From: Welwitschia mirabilis
Lineage: Eukaryota > Gnetophyta > Gnetopsida > Welwitschiales
Reading direction: 5' to 3'
Assembly (NCBI GenBank): GCA_051453625.1
Contig: JBOZIK010000001.1
Location: 65,223,293-65,287,292 of the forward strand
DNA length: 64,000 nucleotides
In this document: piece after piece, positions 12,731 through 25,396 of the stretch
Position numbering within the stretch: position 1 is the first letter of the stretch
Layout: every line of letters begins with the position of its first letter
The notes under the pieces: generated by a model
What the model saw: only the letters and a program-made list of their open reading frames with translations
Database searches by the model: none
What the model was told of the DNA's origin: nothing
Translations under genes and position numbers: made by a program

Positions 12731-13625
12731 CACTTGCATAGAAAATGGAAACTATCTCCTCTTGTAAGAGAGGAAACGATCTCTATATATAGATAAACAA
12801 AAGGCAAAGATCTCAAGCTCATAAGATCATATGACTTATCATTGATAAGCTAGAGGAGTAATAAGTTTCATTAAAGTACAAAAAGAGATCATATTTATAA
12901 CTCATGCACCTAACTAGGGTTAATTATCAAAGTTAACTATATGCATCATTTTCTCATGTTAGCTCTTCCTTAATCCTTTATAGGCTCATAACTAAATTTA
13001 ATTCATTTAAGACATGCATTAAAAGAATAAACGCTTCAATCTCAAAATGTCATTTGACATAATGAGATAAACTCTTCAATTCCACTAAACAAAACAATAA
13101 ATATGCTATGAATTAAGTGTCTTTATACATCTCAAGGAAATAAAAGTCATGATAGAGTAAATATATTCATTTTATTATTCTTGGTTCTAGGTAAAAGTGC
13201 ATGTACTTATTCACATGTTCATTTATTCCATAATGCATAGAATATATCAATCACATATTATAAACAAGAAAATGTCTATTCATAATATAGTACACCTGTC
13301 ACATTTACCAATAATTTAAATAAGATATAAAATACGTTATTATGTCCTCTTAAAATTTTTAATTTATTGTTCTTAACATGTGATTTTAATTTCTTACATA
13401 ATGGGGTTATCTAATTTTAAATGTTTAAATAGCTTTTCTTATAAAACCTTTTAACATAATTATTATCATTTTTATGATGAATTATAAAAATTAGAAATTA
13501 ATTCAATTTACAATATCATATTATTTTTATAACACCTTTTAAATAATAGTAATTCATCATTTGATTAAAACCTTAATATGCCTAATATCTAAGTAATTAA
13601 GATTCAAAAAATTTGATATATGATA

Positions 13626-14219
13626 AAATAATTTTTGAAAGTTATTAATTTTTTTATAAAGTTGTCTTATTTATTTAAACAATTAATTCTAATGAATATT
13701 ATTTTCCTATAATATTTTGTATTTAAAAGGGTATTGATTCAACCAGAGATGGTTGTTGGATATCAATGGACTCATTGTAATTATCTTATAAAGTGCTTAT
13801 TTATAGTGACTGAATTCATTCTTTAAAATTAGTATTTAGGAATCTTCAATATCAAAGTTAAAATTTAAGCTCTAACATAATCTAAGCTTGAAAACAAGTT
13901 TTAATAGCTTATGAATAGGGTCTAATTACATTAAGTTATCTTACTAACATCTTTAAATTCTATAATAATTTTTATGATGTTATTAGGAAAAACTGGTTTA
14001 AGATAGTTTAAAAAGCCTTACGTAAAGGAAACTTGTGGCTAAATATTAATTTAAGTGTGATTTATCTTTTTTCCAAAATTAGGTAATTTGCATTTCATTT
14101 CAATTAGAATCAATTACTTTTCTTAATATCTCTTATAAAATTTTAGTTAGATGTTTATCTAATAGCTTAAACATTATCCTATCTAATATTATTTATTTTA
14201 AGAAAAGTGGTTTTTTAAT
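13626..14219. other. No recognisable feature
   Basis: AT-rich sequence with stops in all frames. It may be the upstream part of the LINE remnant that follows, but I could not recognise an endonuclease domain. Confidence 0.6.
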
Positions 14220-14830
14220 AGATACATTTTTAATAAAGTTCTTTTCTACTTGGGAAGATTTAGCATGACGAAAGTATACCAATCAAGATACTATCACTTT
14301 TAAACTTGATTATATAAAATCCTTTAATAGACTTAACTAGAACTTTCTTTTAGATTTTATCAAAAATATAGAATTTAGGAAGGTTTTCATTCAAATGTTA
14401 AATTTTTTATTGTAAGATTTTTTTTTTTTTTCATCTCTATCTTTTTTTCTTCCATTGTAAGATGTATTAGTTTCACCTTTTTTATTGAAATATTTATGGA
14501 GCAAGGATGTCCTTGCTTTTAACTTTATATCTTTTTATCATTATAGAAAACATTTTATACCATACTATTTCTAAGGATTAGTAGGATATCTTACTCATGA
14601 CATGCATATTAGTGAAAATTCAGATTATCTCATGAACATGCTCTTTCCATATGACTTCTTTTTATTAAGAATTTTCAAGATATATAATCAATTTCTCTTT
14701 ACAATTAGTCTTTATTATTTTCTATCTAACTATAAGATCAATTCGAAAAATTATTTAGTATATATGTTTCTAAAAGTTTTTAATGGCTTCTCTCTAAATG
14801 TATAAAATTATTGAAGATGATGATTTAATG
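14220..14830 (+). pseudogene. LINE reverse transcriptase remnant
   Basis: Plus-strand translation around 14300-14400 gives FKLDYIKSFNRLN and NFLLDFIKNIEFRKVFIQML, the pattern of the non-LTR RT segment in which a Lys-Leu-Asp-Phe-Glu-Lys block precedes W-x-F-L-x-x-x-L. Farther on, 14602-14805 is open and holds LFPYDFFLL in place of the catalytic F-A-D-D box, then a helix ending in NYKINSKNYLV, matching the segment after that box. Both catalytic aspartates are therefore displaced or changed and the frame has stops. The enzyme normally performs target-primed reverse transcription. I infer an old, 5'-truncated LINE. The exact ends are unknown and the 3' part may run to about 16.7 kb. Confidence 0.6.
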
Positions 14831-17800
14831 AAATTTTTTAAATTTTTTTTATTTTTATGGGAATTTTAAGTAATTGTAAGACTTTATAATTAGTAAATTG
14901 GCTTTTTACATTAATAAATAAAAATCTAAAAAGATCACAATAGGTAAAAACTATTAAATCTATAAAATATTTTATTTACTACTGATATCTATTATTTCTT
15001 TGATCAGGCTTTTGCTTCTTTAAGTTACATGTAAATTAAAATGTAAGTTCATAATTTTCATATGATTCAATGAAATTAATATGAATGAATTTTATAGAAT
15101 TACATGAATTATTGATGCTCACTTAGGAAAAAATAAGGATTATGTTTTTTTGATTTCTTTTTACAAGATATCTTCATTTGTGATAAGTGTTTAGCTAACT
15201 ATTTTGGTTCTGTGTGATGGTAGTATGAATTAGTTTTTAAATCATTAAAGATTGCTTACCTAAAGAGTAGCCTAATTTAGAAAGGTATCCATCCTATTAG
15301 CTAACTTAATTTTCTAAAGAACTTCAATATTTAAGGATTTATTATGCTATAAAGTGTTAGAGTTACATTAAAAATGATTTATAATATCATCTAAAATAAT
15401 TTTTTAATCAGTTATTCTATGTTGTAAGATGTAGTTCTATGGTGATTACCATTAAATAATGTTTTCATTGCTACTTTAATATTCTAGTTGATAATCCATT
15501 ACTTTAATAAAGGTGTGGTCCTTATTTCATGTCTTCACTTGAATATTTAATCAATTTCATGAAAAAACTTTCACTGGTTTTATGATAACTTAAATGCTAT
15601 AATATGTTTTTTTCGGTAGATTTTATCTCTTAGATTTTTAATGTAGTTTGTATTTAAGATAATTAGATTTTACCTCTAATATAAATATAGTGGAAAGATG
15701 GTAACCCTTCGTATCCTCATAAAACTATTAAAAATAAAAAAGACTCATCATATGTTCTTGAAAGACATATTTATTAAAAATTATTGTGACATATTATGAC
15801 TTGCGAAGACTTGAAGAGTCACAAATATTAAGAGTTTAAAGAATATTTTTATCTTACTAAAATAATAATACCTTTTTATTGTATTTTTTATTAAGGTCTA
15901 GTAATTTTTTCAGTAATGTCTACCTATTAGTAGAAGGCTTTACCATATAGCATTTGCAGCTATCACTTGCCATTTCTATAATAAGAAACATAGATTATAG
16001 CATATTCATTAATCACCTACTGGCTTAATGTATTTTGATTGAGATTTGCTATATATTTCAAGGAATTATTTATTCCTTTGAAAGTGTTTTAGAAATTACA
16101 TTCTTAATGCAAGCTTAAAACACCAATGTGAGCAGACATTACAAAGAATTGATAACTTTACTTTTCTAAACTTAAGATTTAAGACTTTTATTTGGTAAAG
16201 TATTATTTTTAGGTTCATATTCAAATGGAAAGAATTCAAATGAAAGTTAATTATCTGCTCTAGTTATTACAGAATTAGTTAGATACATATGGCATATTCT
16301 TTGTATCAAAACTTTGTGCTAGTTCTTACATAGTCTACAACTAATGGATAAATTTCATACTATTCAAAACTCATGTAGCAAAGAATGCCTAAAGCTATTT
16401 TATTACTTTAAAAGGGTTTATCTTTACGTATAATGATATATTAAATCATCACATGAATTTTTTTCCCTCTTTTAATTATATTATCTCTAGAGCCTTCTCA
16501 AATGATTCTTAATATTATATTTACTATGTATTTTGGATGGTTTCAAAGGTTAATTCTAGTAATTCCCTTAAAACATTTGAATAAAAAATTTTAATTTTAT
16601 TTATTATTATAAATAGATTTTATGTTATAATCTCTTTTTCTTCCTTTAGGATTCTACTCCTAGTCCTCTTTTCTTTTTAAGTGATACCTTTTATTAAATT
16701 TCTAACCATTTTCTTTATTATTAATTAATCTATGCCTCTTAACTATGTTACAAGTTTCATAATTACAATTCTAAAATTATGTACATGAATGGATCGATGA
16801 TGTTATATTATATAAAAATTATCATTTTAATTTAGATTCCTATTTTCTTCATATTTTAAGATATTATTATAAATAAAATATTTGTGTTTTCTTATAAACT
16901 TAAAGAAAACATTATCATTCTTAAGATTGAAAGTCATAAAACTAAAATAATTATTGTGATCATAACAATCCTTTTTAACTTTGTGTTTTCATTTCTTTAT
17001 TATTTACTTATTAATTAGTAATGAATTTTACATCTTTCTATTTATCGTATTGTTTTTTCTCTACATCTAGTTTTGTAGGTAGCAAAATAAGAATTTAAAA
17101 TCTCCATTAGTCATAATGATTAGAAAAATTACATTATCCTAAATCATCTATTTTTGTAAATATTTAGCCTTAATTTTTTCATCCATGTTAACATCTATTG
17201 TCAGCTATCATCATTTATTAACATCTATTATTCATTTTATTTTTTTATTTTTTAATTTTCTTCTTCAATAACACATGTAATCATTTTTTGCATTATGCAC
17301 TTTGCATGTAATCCTCATTTTCATTAGTTTGATTTTAATCTTGTAAAATACATGTTAATGCTCAATGTTTCTTTCTTCATTATTTTTTCTCCCTTACTCT
17401 TATTAATGAGATATTATTTAATCACATATTTTTATTTTGAAATGAGTAATCTTTTCTTATATTTTTCTTAACTTGTAAATAATTTTACATTAATGCCTTT
17501 ACATCCAACAAAACTTATTTTTGTAAAATATTCTATCATTATTACAAATCCAAATATATACATGATCACATGCATGTCACTTATGTAGAGAAAATGCTAA
17601 GAAACCTTGATAATGCATTTTTCACATGATTTTAGCAGAATATGTTTACTAAATTTATAAATGTGAAAGTAATGAATTTTATAATTTTATTAAATTCCAA
17701 AAGTTAATATAAGAACACACACAAAAAATTAACTAATATAAATTAGATAAAAAAGGTGAATACACTTCAAACTATTTTAAGAATTTCTATAAATTATTTG

Positions 17801-19690
17801 ACATTAAGTGTGAAACAACTTACCCATATTTACCTCAAAGGCATATGCACCTTGATAAAATGGTTTAATAAAATGAAAAAAAATCACATATTAAATTAAA
17901 AAAATGTTGTATTTTGGTAAAAAGTGGTATGGATTCCAAAAAATGAGGCAACTTTATTACATTAACTTGTTATCTCATAAGATCATCACTAAATCCCTAA
18001 TAAATGAATCATCATATCACAAATGGATAGATAATGCACTTCACATCTCATAATAAAATACTTCTGATAACATTTGGCATGTTAAAAAAAACAAAAATGA
18101 TGTTAAGTAAGTGGAGAATTTATTTAAGCAATGTGTAATTATTAATTCCTAAAAATTAACAAAGGACATGAGTCCCTTAAAGTATGATTTTTAGGATGTC
18201 ATGTCTTATGAAAAACATGAATTTTTTAAATAGGGAAATTAACAAACACAAATAAAAAATTTAATAGTACCTTACATTATTAGATTGAGTTACTAATTAC
18301 TTTAATTAGTTAAAGTTTTACAAATCTATGAGCTATTTCTAAAGAATAGCATAACATAATTATACAAATAAAACCAGATTAACTTATAGATGTTTCAAGT
18401 GTTAGTAATGATATATTAATTATAGAACAAAGGAAGAAGAAAAAAATCATTAGGAATAACACACTTACATAATGTTATAGGTGATAATATTAGTTTTAAT
18501 TATAAAATTAAAAGAGGAATTTACAGTCACATTATAGAAGAAAACATAGTCTGAAAGACCCAACTAAGTCTAAAGAAGCAGAGAAACATGAACCTTGGAA
18601 AAATGTAATGAATATTTTATAGCTAATAATGTTATGAGATCTATAACTAATTTTAAACAATCCCAAATGAAGCCATAAAGATAATTTTAACACACATCAT
18701 TTATACTCTTGATTTTGCCTCTTTTTAAAGAATGAAGTAGAGAATGAGAGGAAAATACATACAAATATATACTTTAATGGTAATCATGATGAATTTAAAA
18801 GTAATTTTGACTATGCCTCATGGTTTAAAGTGTATCTGCTTACTACAGTAATGAGAAATGCATATTAGATCATGGTATAAAGTAAAACAATGGATGATTT
18901 AATTGATGGTTGAATTTGATATTCCTTACATCTTCTAGGTTTTAATTGAAAGTGATACTAAGAGTGACATAGAAATAATCAATAACCTCAATCTAAATTT
19001 TAGAATAAAATATTTCAATAAGACAGAGAGGTATGTTAAATTTCTTATAACTAAGAAAATTGCATAAATAAAACATTATCCTAAAAAACATGTACTATAA
19101 ATTGCCAAAAAGCTTTTGAATATTAATCAACTTCACATTTTAAGATAACATTTGACCATTCGTAACATTAGGTTAAGGGGGTAAATAAGCTTACAAATTA
19201 TTCTAAATTTTTTTCTCATATCAAAGGGAAGATTGAAGTAATATGAAAGAAGAAAAAAAACTTATTCCATCATTTTATCCATTTTTTCTCTTTATCTTGT
19301 AACGCTTAATTTTTTTCCCTTTGATAATTTATATCTAGCATAAGCTTCATTTAGACTTTATAACATTTCAATATACCTAAACTTGTATTAACATATTCTA
19401 TTTTTAATTTTTTAATTTGTCAAATTATAAGTTATTTTTATTAGTTAGGCATTATTTATCCTTCACTCACACATCTTGTCTAATACTCCTTCATTTTCTT
19501 TCAAATATTAAGTTATGTTGGTTTTAGTTTTTTCTCTTTTTCCAAAAAATTTGATTATACATTCTTAATCACAAATAAAAACATGTCTATCATTGTTTTA
19601 AAACCCATGGAAATACATCTTTCTTAATTTGTATGATTTTAAACATATTTGAATTTTTTAGATGTATGAAAAAAATTAGATTGGAATACT
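14831..19690. other. Unassigned AT-rich sequence
   Basis: No frame longer than about 60 codons has a recognisable motif. The first 1-2 kb could be the 3' half of the LINE. The rest shows only scattered T-runs and no LTR boundaries I can defend. Confidence 0.5.
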
Positions 19691-19753
19691 TTGAATCAAG
19701 AGTTAGTATTTCAAAATACACAAGAGAAAAGAACTCTTATTGAACAGTTGGTT

Positions 19754-19782
19754 GGGGGATGGTGGGGTAGGGAAAAGGGGGG
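19754..19782 (+). other. G-quadruplex motif
   Basis: Four G-runs of 5, 4, 3 and 6 are separated by loops of 5, 2 and 4 bases (19754-19758, 19764-19767, 19770-19772, 19777-19782). This meets the usual G3+N1-7 rule. It is the most G-rich stretch I noticed in a strongly AT-rich window and lies 20 bases before a 525-base gap. Confidence 0.8.
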
Positions 19783-19802
19783 AAGAGAGATCTATAATAA
19801 TT

Positions 19803-20327
19803 NNNNNNNNNNNNNNNNNNNNNNNNNNNNNNNNNNNNNNNNNNNNNNNNNNNNNNNNNNNNNNNNNNNNNNNNNNNNNNNNNNNNNNNNNNNNNNNNNN
19901 NNNNNNNNNNNNNNNNNNNNNNNNNNNNNNNNNNNNNNNNNNNNNNNNNNNNNNNNNNNNNNNNNNNNNNNNNNNNNNNNNNNNNNNNNNNNNNNNNNNN
20001 NNNNNNNNNNNNNNNNNNNNNNNNNNNNNNNNNNNNNNNNNNNNNNNNNNNNNNNNNNNNNNNNNNNNNNNNNNNNNNNNNNNNNNNNNNNNNNNNNNNN
20101 NNNNNNNNNNNNNNNNNNNNNNNNNNNNNNNNNNNNNNNNNNNNNNNNNNNNNNNNNNNNNNNNNNNNNNNNNNNNNNNNNNNNNNNNNNNNNNNNNNNN
20201 NNNNNNNNNNNNNNNNNNNNNNNNNNNNNNNNNNNNNNNNNNNNNNNNNNNNNNNNNNNNNNNNNNNNNNNNNNNNNNNNNNNNNNNNNNNNNNNNNNNN
20301 NNNNNNNNNNNNNNNNNNNNNNNNNNN
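19803..20327. other. Assembly gap, 525 N
   Basis: The left flank is G-rich. The right flank begins with two copies of a TTTGAATATT motif. Any open frame here is an artefact of N. Confidence 0.9.
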
Positions 20328-21430
20328 ATGTTTGAATATTCAACATTTGAATATTAAACATTATAGAGTTTTTATCAGTTACTCATTTATTATTATATAA
20401 AAACTTGGACGTACCTAGGTTGGGGAATCATGTTCTCTTAGTAAGGTATTTTTATTATGCTTGTTCATTCTATTATTGGTTAAAATTTTATTTTATAGAA
20501 ATCATTATCCCTTCCCCTTGAGTTAGACATTCTTCATCTATAAATTTAAATACTTTAGGAACTTAGTTTTTTTTGAAAGAAATGCATATGAAGGATTTAC
20601 AAGCTAATAGATAATAGATGATATATCTTTTCACCTTAATAACAAAGGTATAGCATACATTACATCTTAATGGGTAAGAAATGCAAGTGCTAACATAAAG
20701 TAACATTTTAGAAAGAATTATTTAATATTAATGAGGTATTATTTTGTAAGAATTTCAAAATATAAAAATTCAAGTTTTTAAAATGATGATTGAAAAAAGA
20801 TTTTCTCTAAATCTAAAATTAAAAAAAGATAAAATTATCTTTAGAGAATAAGAAAAAAATCAAACCATATTATGATACTTTTTATGAAAGACCTTAATAC
20901 AAACATGAAAACATTTCTTAGTAACATATTTATGTCTATCCTTATTATTTAAATTCAAGAATCAAGAAGAATAAGAAAAGAATAAAGGACATACTATTAA
21001 ATATTCATTACTACAACTTAGTCATCTATAATTAACTTATAGTCTAAACATAATGAAGTTACAAAAACTCTATTTTATGACTTCTAAAATCTTCAAACAT
21101 AATTTAGCATAGTTAAGATCTATACAAAAATGTTTAGTTACCATAAAAGAAACTTATTAATTACTAAATTTAGTGTACAAGAAACATAGTTCTTATTGTA
21201 TACATCAACTCACATGTAAATGATTATTAATAAATTCAAATATATTAGAATTTAAGATGAAAAAAAGGAATCTATTATAAAATTAAAGATATTATCATGA
21301 TTTTAGAAAGTGCAAGTTTTTTAGTAGTAAAAATTATTCATTTCTATAATAATAAATAACCTTTTTTTTTTTTGTTTACAAACATGCACAAAGAGTAGAT
21401 TCTTCTTATAATGATAGATATTCTTCATCT
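20328..21430. other. Unassigned AT-rich sequence
   Basis: No coding, RNA or element signature was seen, only A/T runs. Confidence 0.5.
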
Positions 21431-21435
21431 ATAAG

Positions 21436-21790
21436 AAAAATGATGATTTTTTAGCACACCAACAACCTTACAACAATTAGATTCTCCACACAAGACAGTA
21501 CTCTCTTTCCTTCAAGGAAATAGTGGTTTTCTAATGCACAACAAACCTTACAATAATGAGAGTATTCTCACAAGGAAATAGTGGGTTTTTAAAATACCAC
21601 AAACCGTATAACAATGAGAGTATTCTCACAAGGTATCACTTTATTTTCCTTAAGGAAATAGTGGTTTTTTGGCACATCACAAACCTTATAACAATGAAAG
21701 CCTTCTTGCAAGATAGCACTTTATTCCCTTTAGTGAAATAGTGGTTTTTTGATGTACTACAAATCTTACAACAAAGAAAGTACTCATAGG
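21436..21790. repeat. 80-bp tandem repeat array, about 4.4 copies
   Basis: The landmark GGAAATAGTGG (or GTGAAATAGTGG) occurs at 21516, 21574, 21654 and 21734. Spacing is 80 bases, except one 58-base unit that lacks the TATCACTTTATTTTCCTTAA segment. Each unit also carries ACAAACCTTACAACAATGA and a CTCACAAGGTA-like piece. Copies differ at several positions, so the array is old. Open frames at 21556-21741 and 21686-21871 are by-products of the array. Confidence 0.85.
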
Positions 21791-21884
21791 CATAATTTCA
21801 AATGTACTCCATATAAGGATTACCTTATAATCAGTTTGAATATATAATAATAGACTTATGATAATATTCAAAAATAAGATAGTC

Positions 21885-22552
21885 CAATAATATATGAACT
21901 AATAAGTACAATACAATATAATAAGTACAATATAATNNNNNNNNNNNNNNNNNNNNNNNNNNNNNNNNNNNNNNNNNNNNNNNNNNNNNNNNNNNNNNNN
22001 NNNNNNNNNNNNNNNNNNNNNNNNNNNNNNNNNNNNNNNNNNNNNNNNNNNNNNNNNNNNNNNNNNNNNNNNNNNNNNNNNNNNNNNNNNNNNNNNNNNN
22101 NNNNNNNNNNNNNNNNNNNNNNNNNNNNNNNNNNNNNNNNNNNNNNNNNNNNNNNNNNNNNNNNNNNNNNNNNNNNNNNNNNNNNNNNNNNNNNNNNNNN
22201 NNNNNNNNNNNNNNNNNNNNNNNNNNNNNNNNNNNNNNNNNNNNNNNNNNNNNNNNNNNNNNNNNNNNNNNNNNNNNNNNNNNNNNNNNNNNNNNNNNNN
22301 NNNNNNNNNNNNNNNNNNNNNNNNNNNNNNNNNNNNNNNNNNNNNNNNNNNNNNNNNNNNNNNNNNNNNNNNNNNNNNNNNNNNNNNNNNNNNNNNNNNN
22401 NNNNNNNNNNNNNNNNNNNNNNNNNNNNNNNNNNNNNNNNNNNNNNNNNNNNNNNNNNNNNNNNNNNNNNNNNNNNNNNNNNNNNNNNNNNNNNNNNNNC
22501 AATAATATACGAACTAATAAGTACAATACAATATAATAAGTACAATATAATA
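21885..22552. repeat. Repeat of about 52 bp flanking a 563-N gap
   Basis: Sequence beginning CAATAATATATGAACTAATA just left of the gap (about 21885-21936) recurs right of it from 22500 (CAATAATATACGAACTAATA), with one visible mismatch. Each copy contains two TAATAAGTACAATA-type subrepeats. N covers 21937-22499. This fits a collapsed minisatellite or an unmerged contig overlap. Confidence 0.75.
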
Positions 22553-22899
22553 ACAAGATTGAATGTTGTAGCTTTAAAGAATTCTTGCATTCCTTATTAT
22601 TTTCATCATCATAGGTGAAAAAAAATGATGTGATGATGTAGGATTCAAGAATAAAATATATAAGCACTATAAGCATCTTTTCAAATGATAGCTTTTGATC
22701 CTTCACGAGATGTTTCAATCACAAGTGCATTCTTTGTTCTATATAAGATCTATTCATTATGTACCAAGAAGTATGATTGTTGAAGTAATAAAAGTTTAAA
22801 AGTTGTAATTTATTTTGTGACATTAAGCCTTTATACCATTAAAGAGAAACTAGCTATTTTACCTTAAAAGTTAGCCTTTTAAACTTTATAACCATCATG

Positions 22900-23450
22900 T
22901 AATAGATAGAAAACCTCTTGACATCAGGTACACATCTTTATTTTTAATTAATGTTAACTTTTATCTAAGACATCTTTAAATTTGTGGACATCTACCAACA
23001 GTTAGATGTCTTTACCTTATAGACATCTTTAGTGAAATTATCCAGAAATTGATGAAAATTAGTTTGTATAATCTTTAGGCCTCCATGATCATGAATTCAT
23101 GATATAAAAGTTGATAACTCATTTGAAACATAAAAAATTATTCAAAATACAAAATAACTTATTTGCTTATTTTAGTTTAGTATAGACATCTTCAAACATG
23201 TATTAATCTTTATCTATATTAGGTTCAACTTTTAACATAGACATATTTAATGAAATAGTCATCTTTAACCTATGACTTAAAATCTAGTACATTAGAGACA
23301 TCTTTAATCTATAGATGTCTTTATCAAAGATGTTTTTAATTGTCTATATATCTTTACCATAAATGTCTTCTAATTTGTAGATGTCTTCAAACAATTTTAA
23401 ATTTTAAAAAATAAGCCTTTTCATAAGATATCATCTTTGAGGTTACAACA
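22900..23450 (-). repeat. Inverted fragment of a SIRE-like copia LTR
   Basis: The stretch is dense in AGACATCT/AGATGTCT octamers, which also mark the copia LTRs at 26225-27654 and 33670-35096. In reverse complement, the segment around 23080-23150 (CATGATCATGAATTCATGAT and following) aligns with about 34130-34205 of the 3' LTR. It is a diverged solo or truncated LTR of the same group in opposite orientation. Ends were not determined. Confidence 0.55.
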
Positions 23451-24073
23451 TTGACTAGTACTTATCATGATCTGATTTTCTTTGTAATGGCCTCTCTACA
23501 TAATGATACAATTTTTTAACAAGTAAAATCATCAGTATTAGATTTACCAATAATATATTTTTAAGTAAATTAAGGGAATATATTCATTCTTCTATTCTTT
23601 TATTATGCAATTAATACAATCATATAAGGTATTAAGATGATGGAAAAAATTTTGAAGGTCAAACTATATGTGCTTCCATGAGCATAATGTGTTATCTATG
23701 TATTATTTTAATTATTTTTATCATATTTTTTAACCATTATTAGAACATAAAAATTTTATATGGTGAATAGCCTTTGAGAGAATATATAAAGACTAAATTA
23801 AAACATATCTATAAGAATGAATGGTAACCTTTATTACCTTCAAGAATTTTGATACAAATCTTTGATGTTGAATGAGTGTTAAAGGTACATACATAAGTTA
23901 TGAATTTAGACCCTTTCCTAGAACACTTGGAAATTATACAAGGTTGTCATTAATTTCATTTGTTTAACATATCCATCCACAACTAATCTCATAGGACTTA
24001 GGCTTTGTGAAAAGATAGTTACAAAAAGTTTTATTAAGGTACTTCTTTTCACAATGATGTTGGTTAACTATGA
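23451..24073. other. Unassigned sequence left of the Athila/Tat-like element
   Basis: No feature recognised. If the nested model is right, this sequence was once continuous with 44454 onward. Confidence 0.5.
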
Positions 24074-24078
24074 CCAAC

Positions 24079-25384
24079 TGTTTTAGTGAAATTAAACTTA
24101 TAATAAAACTAAGAAAGGATCCACTATCATTATTTCCATAGGGATGATGGAGATATCCTACATAGGTAAAATATACAAACATTAATTCAAATACATTTGA
24201 AATAGATTAAAACAAAAATTCAAATTAAGAGACTACTATAAAAGAAAACTTCAAGATACAAAATTAGAAAAATGGATTAATACTCAAAGAACTAACTTGA
24301 ATATTTCTATAAGTAAAAGTTTTTATTTAATAATATAATATAATTATTTTTAAATCTTAATTTACAAGTTCATTGTGACTTAGATCATGGTGATATAATC
24401 TCATTCAGCACATGAATAATGGTGAAATCCCTTTATCACTTTTGGTCCTCCATAACCTATCCATAAGCATGATAAGTAGGGTTTAACTCCCAACAACCAT
24501 CAAATAATTATAAGCTATGAAATAAAAATATATAAAAAGGCATTCACTTAGGAATATAAATAACCTAGTATTTTTATATCTCCTAATCAAGCATTCTAGG
24601 TATGAAGTAATGCACACTTAAAATCAAGAAAGAAAAAATAATTTTTACTAAAATATAAAAACTACATTAACTAAAAGAAGAAGGCTTAAAATAAAGAAAT
24701 GTTAAGCTATCATTGATTCCAGTATGCTTCTAAAGAGGCCTCATATGACATCATGAAAAATGCTCTGCTCTAATTATTTTTTCAATAAGATAGGATATAA
24801 TACAAGGAGAGGTTCTTAGCTCCTTTTATGAATAATGATAGGATTGAGATGGTTGGGATTCTTTGGCTTAAAATGGTAGATGGATGGTTACAATTCTTTC
24901 CTTCATAGCATTAAGTAAGATGGATAAGATCCTATCCTATAGCATTAGGTAGATTTTTTCTCTTATAGCAATAGGTAATGTGGTTGGATCTTTCATCTTG
25001 TAATGTTTATTGAAGGTTATCATCAACTTGGCCCATCACCAAATTGTCATGTAGTTTACCACATGTCCTTAGAATCAAAGTTGTTCACTAACTTATGTTA
25101 TTATCACATGTCTCTAGTGCCATCTTTACATGTTTCCATTGGCACTGCAACATATCAATTTCACATGTTTCTAGTTCCATCCCTACATGTCTCTCTCACA
25201 TGTCTTCAAAACAAGGATAAAGTTCCAAAAACATAATGAAAAAACACATGAATTTACTTATTATAGTGTTTAAAAAAATTTATAGAAGACGTATTTTTAT
25301 GATAATACACTTAAATTTATATCTTTATCTATAACAAATTAGTCTAAAATGCTTGAGACAATTATCAATTTTTACATGTTATCA
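24079..25384 (-). mobile_element. 3' LTR of Athila/Tat-like element
   Basis: It begins TGTTTTAGTG and ends ATGTTATCA on the plus strand. It aligns with 37634-38028 plus 43570-44448, for example at AAGAACTAACTTGAATATTT (near 24280 and 37828) and CTTAGGAATATAAATAAC (near 24548 and 43633). A short-period repeat with CACATGT cores lies at about 25050-25205. The ORF at 25003-25236 falls inside that repeat and is not a gene. Confidence 0.75.
25050..25205. repeat. CACATGTCTC-type short repeat inside the LTR
   Basis: ACATGT recurs followed by CTCTAGTGCCATC, TTCCATTGGCAC, TTCTAGTTCCATC and CTCTCT. The same pattern occurs in the other LTR at about 44185-44275. Confidence 0.7.
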
Positions 25385-25396
25385 CATCCCCCAACT
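25385..25396 (-). other. Polypurine tract of Athila/Tat-like element
   Basis: The minus strand reads AGTTGGGGGATG followed by TGATAACATG. A G-run directly before a TGATAA LTR start is the usual Athila/Tat arrangement. Confidence 0.65.

Larger units (their letters stand above)
9558..13625 (-). mobile_element. 5' LTR of long-LTR Ty3/gypsy element
   Basis: This is the upstream LTR of the minus-strand element, spanning TGTAACACCC (9558) to ATATGATA (13625). The last two bases are TA where the other LTR has CA. It aligns with 1-4101. Its length is about 4.07 kb, of which about 0.28 kb is a SINE insertion (10548-10823). The element promoter and polyadenylation signal should lie within it but are not identifiable by eye. 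N-runs fall at 10272-10276, 12152-12328 and 12596-12695. Confidence 0.85.

Noticed and set aside
12049-12822. Cluster of overlapping frames on both strands
   Set aside because: They span N-runs, a microsatellite and a duplicated contig end inside an LTR.
19691-20361. Open frames of about 190-214 codons
   Set aside because: They are open only because a 525-N gap has no stops; the real bases on either side show no domain.
21831-22718. Minus-strand frames of 240-295 codons
   Set aside because: They are carried by the 563-N gap, and the ends fall in AT-rich repeats.
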